Shown: one piece after another, positions 1 through 5,302 of the stretch | Layout of the letters: each line of letters starts with the position of its first letter | Position numbering within the stretch: the stretch's first letter is position 1 | Assembly: GCF_910585425.1 (NCBI RefSeq) | Contig: NZ_CAJUCP010000098.1 | Coordinates: 1-10,767, forward strand | Length of the DNA stretch: 10,767 nucleotides | Direction: 5' to 3' | Source of the DNA: an uncultured Acetatifactor sp. | Lineage (GTDB): Bacteria > Bacillota > Clostridia > Lachnospirales > Lachnospiraceae | Notes under the pieces: generated by a model | The model's database searches: none | The model's input: the letters and a program-made list of their open reading frames with translations, nothing else | What the model was told of the DNA's origin: nothing | Made by a program: the position numbers and the translations under genes

Positions 1-98
1 TGAAGAAGGGCGGCTGCGGCGAGTGCCAGACTTCCTGCCAGTCTGCCTGCAAGACTTCCTGCACAGTGGGGAACCAGAGCTGTGAGAAGGTGAAATAG
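1..98 (+). CDS. scfA: SCIFF ranthipeptide precursor, C-terminal part
   Basis: The frame from base 3 to the TAG at 96-98 gives 31 residues that include GGCGECQTSCQSACKTSC and then VGNQSCEKVK. This matches the core of the SCIFF family (six cysteines in forty-five residues), precursors of radical non-alpha thioether peptides in Clostridia. All six cysteines are visible, at positions 5, 8, 12, 16, 20 and 27 of the visible part. The N-terminal leader, start codon and promoter lie outside the window; the first two bases (TG) could be the end of an ATG or another NTG codon. In the C. thermocellum homologue CteA the enzyme makes one Cys-Thr thioether five residues apart; here Cys16 and Thr21 have that spacing, but assigning the link to this pair is inference. 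The maturase gene follows on the same strand. Identification is firm from the cysteine pattern and the neighbour. Confidence 0.93.
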   Translation, partial: KKGGCGECQTSCQSACKTSCTVGNQSCEKVK

Positions 99-177
99 TG
101 TTGCCATTTACGGCTGTGCCGCAGAGGGAGTCGTGAATCGTAACCTGTCAGTTACATAGGCGTTCGTTTCGACCAGC

Positions 178-203
178 CAAGCAGCGGATTCCTTCGCTGC
201 TTG
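178..203 (+). terminator. Stem-loop between SCIFF precursor and maturase genes
   Basis: CAAGCAGCG at 178-186 pairs perfectly with CGCTGCTTG at 195-203. A further G-U and A-U pair inside leaves a TTCC loop. The sequence after it (AACTTTGTTG) is only moderately T-rich, so this is at best a weak or leaky intrinsic terminator. It could equally be a structure protecting the 3' end of the precursor mRNA. In this position it would favour many precursor transcripts over few maturase transcripts, a common arrangement in RiPP operons. That role is inferred. Confidence 0.35.
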
Positions 204-230
204 AACTTTGTTGATGGATTCGGACGGGGA

Positions 231-236
231 AAGGGA
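231..236 (+). promoter_or_regulatory. Ribosome binding site that fixes the GTG start of the maturase
   Basis: AAGGGA lies 7 bases upstream of the GTG at 244. The same frame also has TTG at 208 and ATG at 214, but those starts would add residues not seen at the N terminus of SCIFF maturases, which begin with an IHQYK-like segment. The purine run would also then be inside the gene. This favours the GTG. Confidence 0.6.
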
Positions 237-243
237 TAGTTCA

Positions 244-1626
244 GTGATACACCAATATAAAAGCAATGGATACAATATCGTGATGGATGTGAACAGCGGT
301 TCCATCCATGTGGTGGACGATGTGGTCTATGATTTGATTCCTCTGGTGGAGCCGCTTGTGGCGGAGGGCGTGAAAGAAGCCGCCGCTGTCAGGGAGGCTG
401 TGCGGCAGGAGGGGCTGCCCTACTCGGCAGAGGAGATTGGGGAGGCCGTGGAGGAGATTCTGGAGCTGGAGGCGTCCGGGGCTCTGTTTGCGAAAGATAT
501 CTATGAGGACTATGTGTTTGACTTCAAAAAGCGCCAGACGGTGGTGAAGGCGCTCTGCCTCCATATCGCCCATGACTGCAACCTGGCCTGTCAGTACTGT
601 TTCGCGGAGGAAGGGGAGTACCATGGCAGGCGGGCGCTGATGAGCCTGGAGGTAGGGAAGAAGGCGCTGGATTTCCTGGTGGCCAATTCCGGGAACCGGG
701 TGAACCTGGAGGTGGACTTCTTCGGCGGGGAGCCGCTGATGAACTGGCGGGTGGTGAAGGACCTGGTGGCCTATGGCCGGAGCCTGGAAGGGCCCAACAA
801 CAAGAAATTCCGTTTTACCCTGACTACCAACGGCGTGCTTCTGGATGACGAGGTGATGGAGTTCGCCAATAGAGAGATGGCGAACATTGTATTGAGCATC
901 GACGGACGGAAGGAAATCAACGACAGGATGCGTCCTTTCCGGGGCGGCCAGGGCAGCTATGATGTGATCGTGCCGAAATTTCGAAAGGTGGCCGAAAGCA
1001 GGGGGCAGGAGCGGTATTATGTGCGGGGGACATTTACCCGCAATAATCTGGACTTCTCCAGAGACGTGCTGCATCTGGCGGATCTGGGCTTCCGGCAGAT
1101 ATCCGTGGAGCCGGTGGTGGCCGGGCCGGAGGACGACTATGCAATCCGGGAGGAGGACCTTCCGGCGCTGCGGGAGGAATACGACAGGCTGGCGGCGGAG
1201 ATGATAAAGCGTAAAAAAGAGGGAGAGGGATTCAACTTTTTCCATTTCATGATAGATTTGGAGGGCGGCCCCTGTGTGGCCAAGCGCCTTTCGGGCTGCG
1301 GCTCCGGGACGGAGTACCTGGCGGTGACGCCCTGGGGGGATTTGTATCCCTGCCATCAGTTCGTGGGGAACGAGGATTTCCTCATGGGCAATGTGGAGGA
1401 GGGCGTGCTGCGCGCTGATATCCGGGACGAGTTCAAGGGCTGCAATGTCTATGCCAAGGAGAAGTGCAGGAAATGTTTCGCGAAGTTCTACTGCAGCGGC
1501 GGCTGCGCGGCCAATGCCTACAACTTCCACGGCAATATCAATGAGGCCTACGATGTGGGCTGCGAGCTGGAGCGCAAGCGTGTGGAATGCGCGATTATGC
1601 TTAAGGTGGCAGAGGCGGAGCTGTAA
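244..1626 (+). CDS. scfB: SCIFF peptide maturase (radical SAM/SPASM thioether-forming enzyme)
   Basis: This 460-residue enzyme should install a Cys-to-Thr thioether in the SCIFF precursor, using S-adenosylmethionine and a 4Fe-4S cluster in the cytoplasm (CteB is the studied homologue). Residues 1 to about 90 (IHQYKSNGYNIVMDVNSG) look like the peptide-recognition region. The radical SAM motif CNLACQYC has its cluster cysteines at 112, 116 and 119. FFGGEP and TTNG match conserved core-barrel segments. The C-terminal twitch/SPASM region carries cysteines 344, 352, 370, 400, 408, 411, 417, 421 and 440, enough for two auxiliary clusters, with the typical CRKC and YCSGGC segments. Length fits the family (about 450). 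It lies 145 bp after the precursor stop codon, separated by a stem-loop. The GTG start was chosen for family fit and the AAGGGA upstream. Function is confident; the exact bond is inferred. Confidence 0.95.
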   Translation: MIHQYKSNGYNIVMDVNSGSIHVVDDVVYDLIPLVEPLVAEGVKEAAAVREAVRQEGLPYSAEEIGEAVEEILELEASGALFAKDIYEDYVFDFKKRQTVVKALCLHIAHDCNLACQYCFAEEGEYHGRRALMSLEVGKKALDFLVANSGNRVNLEVDFFGGEPLMNWRVVKDLVAYGRSLEGPNNKKFRFTLTTNGVLLDDEVMEFANREMANIVLSIDGRKEINDRMRPFRGGQGSYDVIVPKFRKVAESRGQERYYVRGTFTRNNLDFSRDVLHLADLGFRQISVEPVVAGPEDDYAIREEDLPALREEYDRLAAEMIKRKKEGEGFNFFHFMIDLEGGPCVAKRLSGCGSGTEYLAVTPWGDLYPCHQFVGNEDFLMGNVEEGVLRADIRDEFKGCNVYAKEKCRKCFAKFYCSGGCAANAYNFHGNINEAYDVGCELERKRVECAIMLKVAEAEL

Positions 1627-1648
1627 AAAGTAAGTGTCAGTTCGGCAT

Positions 1649-1767
1649 TTACGGAACTATAAATCAGTAACCGCACAAACGGTGCCCATAGGATTTGCGG
1701 ACGCTTTAGCGGCCGGAAATTCTATGCCGTGACTTGGTAGCGTTTGTGCGGTTACGGAACTACAAAT
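1649..1767. repeat. MITE-like or structured intergenic element: 15-bp inverted repeat with overlapping 16-bp direct repeat
   Basis: GTAACCGCACAAACG at 1667-1681 is the exact reverse complement of CGTTTGTGCGGTTAC at 1741-1755. The interior can fold further: 1687-1696 pairs with 1717-1726 (one G-U), 1698-1700 with 1713-1715, and 1702-1704 with 1709-1711 around a TTTA loop. The whole 89-nt stretch can form one long imperfect hairpin. Around it, TTACGGAACTATAAAT (1649-1664) recurs as TTACGGAACTACAAAT (1752-1767) with one mismatch; the second copy shares TTAC with the stem. Neither strand has a T-run after the stem, so a simple terminator is unlikely. A miniature transposable element, a dispersed repeat or a structured secDF leader fits better. 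No protein is encoded. The structure is seen; its nature is inferred. Confidence 0.6.
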
Positions 1768-1786
1768 TAAGAAAGGATAAAAGAAC

Positions 1787-4045
1787 ATGAAAAAGAACAA
1801 GGCAATAGTGGTATTGCTTTGCATCCTCCTGGTGCTGATAGGCGTCACGTATGTGGACGTCTTCGGCGTGAATCCGGAGGGTGAGGGCAGCATGTCTGAC
1901 ATCAACTTGGGCCTGGATCTGGCCGGCGGCGTCAGCATCACCTATCAGGTGGTGGGGGATGAAGACCCCAGCGCCACGGACATGAGCGATACCATAGCGA
2001 AGCTGCAGAAGCGCGTGGAGAACTACAGCACGGAGGCCATTGTCTATCAGGAGGGCACCGACAGGATCAATATCGAGATTCCCGGCGTCAGCGATGCCAA
2101 TGCCATCCTGCAGGAGCTGGGCAGGCCCGGTACGCTGTATTTCATCGCCCAGACGGACGACCAGGGCAATCAGAACTACAGCCAGCAGACAGTACAGAAC
2201 CCGGACGGCACCTACGGCGTGGGGTATGTGCTGACCAAGACCATCGACGAGCTGCTGGAGGACGGTTCCATCCAGGTGCAGGGCACGGATGTGAAGGAAG
2301 CCAGCGCGGGCAGCCTCCAGACCAACATGGGCTCCGAGTTCGCGGTGAGCCTGACCATGACGGACGAGGGCGCGAAGAAATTCGCGGAAGTCACACAGAG
2401 GGCTTTTGAAAAGAATGAGTCTCTGGCGATTTATTATGACGGAAACATCATCAGCGCTCCCGGGGTGAACGCGGTCATCACCGATGGCAGCGCCCAGATT
2501 TCCCCCATGGAGTCCTTTGAGCGGGCGGAGAACCTGGCATCCACCATCCGCATCGGCGGCTTGAGGCTGGAGCTGGAGGAGCTGCACTCCAAGGTGGTGG
2601 GCGCTCAACTGGGCGTGGAGGCCATCGACACCAGCCTGAAGGCAGGGGCCATCGGCCTGGCGCTGGTCATCATCTTCATGATAGTGGTATATCTGATTCC
2701 TGGCCTGGCATCGGGAATCGCGCTGCTGTGCTATGTGGCGCTGGTGATTCTGCTGCTGAACGGCTTTGACATGACATTGACATTGTCGGGCGTGGCGGGC
2801 ATCATCCTGTCCATCGGTATGGCGGTGGACGCAAATGTGATTATCTTTGCACGTATCCGCGAAGAACTGGCTACGGGCAAGACTGTGCGCAACGCCATAA
2901 AAATCGGTTTCGACAAGGCGCTTTCCGCCATCATCGACGGCAACATCACCACTCTGATCGCCGCGGGCGTACTGCTCCTGCTGGGACCCGGCACGGTGAA
3001 GGGCTTTGCACAGACTCTGGCGCTGGGCATCGTGCTCTCCATGTTCACGGCTTTGGTGGTGACCAGATATCTGCTGTACGCGTTCTATGCCCTGGGACTT
3101 AAGAGCGAAAAGCTCTACGGCGTGGGGAAAGAGCCCAGGACGCTGGCCATCGTCTCCAGGAAAGGCATTTTCTTCGGTGTCTCCCTGGCGGTGATCGCGG
3201 CCGGATTCGTTGTCATGGGCGTGCACAAGGCGTCCTCCGGGGATGCCCTGAACTACAGCCTGGAGTTCAAGGGAGGCACGGCTACTACGGTGACCTTCTC
3301 CCAGGCCATGACATTGGAGCAGGCCAATGCGGATGTTGCTCCTTTGATTGAGGAGATTGCGGGAAGCGCGGTACAGATTCAGACCGTGCAGGACTCCAAT
3401 GAGGTCATCTTCAAGACCAGCTCTCTGGACGTGGAGCAGAGGGAAGCCCTGAACGAAATGTTCGTGGACAAGTTCGGGGTGGATGAGAAGCTGATCACCT
3501 CCGAGACCATCAGCTCTGTCATCAGCAGTGAGATGAAGACGGACACCGTAATCGCGGTGGTGGTGGCCATCATATTCATGCTGCTCTACATCCGCATCCG
3601 GTTCAAGGACCTCCGGTTCGGCTTAAGCAGCATCATCGCGCTGCTGCATGACGTGCTGGTAGTGCTGGCGTTCTATGCGGTGGCCAGGGTATCCGTGAGC
3701 AATACCTTCGTGGCCTGTATGCTGACCATTGTGGGCTATTCCATCAACGCCACCATCGTCATCTTCGACCGTATCCGTGAGAACATGGCGACCATGAGCC
3801 ACAAGGACGACCTGAAGGACGTCGTGGACAAGAGCATCACGCAGACCATGTCCAGGAGCATCTTCACTTCGCTGACCACATTCATCATGGTGGCGGTGCT
3901 GTATGTGCTGGGCGTCACCAGCATCCGGGACTTCGCGCTGCCTTTGATGGTGGGCATCGTCTGCGGCGCATACTCCTCCATCTGCCTGGCGGGGAGCCTG
4001 TGGTATGTGTTCCGGCAGAAATTCGTTCCGAAGAAGGAAAAATAA
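1787..4045 (+). CDS. secDF: Protein translocase subunit SecDF (fused SecD and SecF)
   Basis: This 752-residue inner-membrane protein is the SecD-SecF fusion that uses the ion gradient to pull exported proteins through SecYEG. Residues 5-27 form the first membrane helix. LGLDLAGG follows as the conserved SecD motif, then the P1 periplasmic-type domain, then five helices at about 285-442 containing GMAVDANVIIFARI with Asp348, the equivalent of E. coli SecD Asp519. Around residue 446 the SecF half begins, with a helix near 458-478, the LEFKGGT motif and five helices to the end. In GYSINATIVIFDRIREN the residue after Asn is Ala655, where E. coli SecF has Asp213. Arg690 (in TQTMSRSIFTS) matches E. 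coli SecF Arg247. An AAAGGA ribosome site at 1772-1777 supports the ATG. It lies downstream of the SCIFF genes, separated by a repeat element, so shared transcription is uncertain. Confidence 0.95.
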   Translation: MKKNKAIVVLLCILLVLIGVTYVDVFGVNPEGEGSMSDINLGLDLAGGVSITYQVVGDEDPSATDMSDTIAKLQKRVENYSTEAIVYQEGTDRINIEIPGVSDANAILQELGRPGTLYFIAQTDDQGNQNYSQQTVQNPDGTYGVGYVLTKTIDELLEDGSIQVQGTDVKEASAGSLQTNMGSEFAVSLTMTDEGAKKFAEVTQRAFEKNESLAIYYDGNIISAPGVNAVITDGSAQISPMESFERAENLASTIRIGGLRLELEELHSKVVGAQLGVEAIDTSLKAGAIGLALVIIFMIVVYLIPGLASGIALLCYVALVILLLNGFDMTLTLSGVAGIILSIGMAVDANVIIFARIREELATGKTVRNAIKIGFDKALSAIIDGNITTLIAAGVLLLLGPGTVKGFAQTLALGIVLSMFTALVVTRYLLYAFYALGLKSEKLYGVGKEPRTLAIVSRKGIFFGVSLAVIAAGFVVMGVHKASSGDALNYSLEFKGGTATTVTFSQAMTLEQANADVAPLIEEIAGSAVQIQTVQDSNEVIFKTSSLDVEQREALNEMFVDKFGVDEKLITSETISSVISSEMKTDTVIAVVVAIIFMLLYIRIRFKDLRFGLSSIIALLHDVLVVLAFYAVARVSVSNTFVACMLTIVGYSINATIVIFDRIRENMATMSHKDDLKDVVDKSITQTMSRSIFTSLTTFIMVAVLYVLGVTSIRDFALPLMVGIVCGAYSSICLAGSLWYVFRQKFVPKKEK

Positions 4046-4066
4046 CGTAAGAGAAACGTATCGTTT

Positions 4067-4097
4067 GGAAAGGGGCTGTTGCGGCAGCCTCTTTTCC
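4067..4097 (+). terminator. Hairpin downstream of secDF, possible terminator
   Basis: GGAAAGGGGCTG at 4067-4078 pairs with CAGCCTCTTTTCC at 4085-4097, with one bulged T, one G-U pair and a six-base loop. The T-run lies within the 3' arm rather than after it, so termination efficiency is doubtful. A smaller palindrome (AAACG-TAT-CGTTT, 4054-4066) directly precedes it. Position between secDF and the exonuclease gene supports a transcript boundary. Confidence 0.45.
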
Positions 4098-4158
4098 TCA
4101 TATAAAAGCCTGTCCTGTAGGGTAGGGGAAAACGGGTAAAAGGACCAAGGAGGATGCG

Positions 4159-4866
4159 ATGGCAGCGGAAAGAGGAAAAAGGCTGAGCCTGTACACAAAG
4201 GATTATGTGGTGTTTGATTTGGAGACTACGGGGCTGAGCCCTGAGGCGGATGAGATTATTGAAATCTCCGGCATACGGGTGCGGGAGGGAAAAGTGGCGG
4301 AGGAGTTCTCCACGCTGGTGAATCCCGGCAGGCCCATTCCCTATGCGGCCTCCAGGGTCAATGGCATCACGGACAGGATGGTGCGGAAGGCCCCGAATCT
4401 GCGGGACGCGCTGGGCAGGTTCCTTGCTTTCATAGGAGAAGACGTACTTGTAGGACACAACATACATACCTTCGACATGCTCTTCCTCTATAACGGCGCT
4501 GCCCGGGCGCTGAAGCGGGCGGTGCCAAACGACTATGTGGATACGCTGTATCTGGCCAAAAGCTGTCTGCCCGGGCTGTACCGATACAGGCTGACGGACC
4601 TGGCGGCCCATTTCGGGATAGATACCCAGGGGGCGCACAGGGCCCTGAAGGACTGTGACATGAACCGGCAGTGCTACGAATGCATGGGCAGGATTCTGGG
4701 GAGCAGGGCGCAGAGCATGGGGGGAGATGCCTCGGGGAGCGGGGACAGCGCGCCGGAGGAAAGCTGCCCGAACTGCGGCGGGGCCCTGGTGAAGCGCAAG
4801 GGGAAATTCGGCGCGTTCTGGGGCTGCAGCTCCTTTCCGCGGTGCAGGTATACCAGGAACGCGTGA
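4159..4866 (+). CDS. DEDDh 3'-5' exonuclease (DnaQ/PolC epsilon-like) with C-terminal topoisomerase-type zinc ribbon
   Basis: This 235-residue protein has an RNase T/DnaQ-type exonuclease fold at about 14-175. The five acidic/His residues of the DEDDh class are visible: Asp20 and Glu22 in FDLETTG (Exo I), Asp106 in HNIHTFD (Exo II), and His160 and Asp165 in AHRALKD (Exo III). It is predicted to degrade DNA or RNA 3' to 5' with two metal ions. After a short Gly/Ser-rich linker (about 182-200), Cys203, Cys206, Cys223 and Cys229 form a C4 zinc ribbon with the pattern CPNCGG...GAFWGCSSFPRCRYT, as found at the C termini of type IA topoisomerases. That part probably binds nucleic acid. A strong AAGGAGG at 4147-4153 sits 5 bases before the ATG. 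The native substrate is unknown. It could act in repair or in RNA processing; it is not the replicative proofreading subunit on this evidence. Confidence 0.88.
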   Translation: MAAERGKRLSLYTKDYVVFDLETTGLSPEADEIIEISGIRVREGKVAEEFSTLVNPGRPIPYAASRVNGITDRMVRKAPNLRDALGRFLAFIGEDVLVGHNIHTFDMLFLYNGAARALKRAVPNDYVDTLYLAKSCLPGLYRYRLTDLAAHFGIDTQGAHRALKDCDMNRQCYECMGRILGSRAQSMGGDASGSGDSAPEESCPNCGGALVKRKGKFGAFWGCSSFPRCRYTRNA

Positions 4867-4941
4867 AGTTTGGTATGAAGTCTGGTAGGTAGGGGGTTCA
4901 CATTTCGATTTGAGCCGTCAAGGGCGGTATGGAGGATTTTT

Positions 4942-5130
4942 ATGAAATCAGGCGACAGGGACGAAGGATGGATAACGGGAAGGATATATTTCAACAGAGA
5001 GGATAAAAGGCTGATTGTCAAGAGGCGGAATAATGAGTGCAGCTGGACTGTGAATCTGGGAAATAAGTGGGTATGGGCGCTGTATATCATTGTTTTCATG
5101 ATTGTGGTTATAATATGCAGCGTGCTCTGA
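4942..5130 (+). CDS. DUF5808-like small membrane protein
   Basis: This 62-residue protein has two parts. Residues 10-40 (GRIYFNREDKRLIVKRR, then SWTVNLG) resemble the short DUF5808 motif, in which a Tyr/Phe-Asn-x-Asp-Asp-like strand is followed by a basic patch and a W-T-x-N turn. Residues 42-61 are a single hydrophobic segment (WALYIIVFMIVVIICSVL) likely to span the membrane, with the charged N-terminal part predicted in the cytoplasm. GGAGG at 4931-4935 lies 6 bases before the ATG, a strong sign of real translation. The stop is 172 bp before the next gene. Function is unknown; the DUF5808 match is from memory of the motif and is moderate. Some DUF5808 proteins are larger membrane proteins, so this one may be a minimal version. 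Confidence 0.75.
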   Translation: MKSGDRDEGWITGRIYFNREDKRLIVKRRNNECSWTVNLGNKWVWALYIIVFMIVVIICSVL

Positions 5131-5288
5131 TTCCCCTCCCGTCTGCGGAAGGGCAGGGAAGTATGGATTTGGGGTTGATGCGGTGCAGGGCAGTGCCGGA
5201 GGCGGCATATGGGGTATGGGAGGCCTGGCTGGAAGGGATATGGGGATGCCGGAGCGCCGAATCCGGGACAGGAATGAGGATGTTTTGC

Positions 5289-5296
5289 GGGAGAGG
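5289..5296 (+). promoter_or_regulatory. Ribosome binding site that fixes the start of the Mbeg1-like gene
   Basis: GGGAGAGG ends 6 bases before the ATG at 5303. The open frame reaches back to an ATG at 5183, but the extra 40 codons are Gly/Arg-rich, show no domain and have no such site in front. Members of this family begin close to the NYLEKYG segment. The ATG at 5303 is therefore preferred. Confidence 0.65.
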
Positions 5297-5302
5297 TGTA
5301 AG

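Noticed and set aside
241..1530. 429-codon open frame on the minus strand opposite the maturase
   Set aside because: It is His/Leu-rich and has no domain. It mirrors the G/C-biased third positions of scfB, whose cysteine motifs prove the + strand is coding.
1760..3226. 488-codon open frame on the minus strand opposite secDF
   Set aside because: It is His/Gln/Asp-rich low-complexity sequence with no domain, and runs opposite clear SecDF motifs.
5131..5160. Hairpin TTCCC...GGGAA after the DUF5808-like gene as a terminator
   Set aside because: The stem is broken by a two-base mismatch and no T-run follows; too weak to call.
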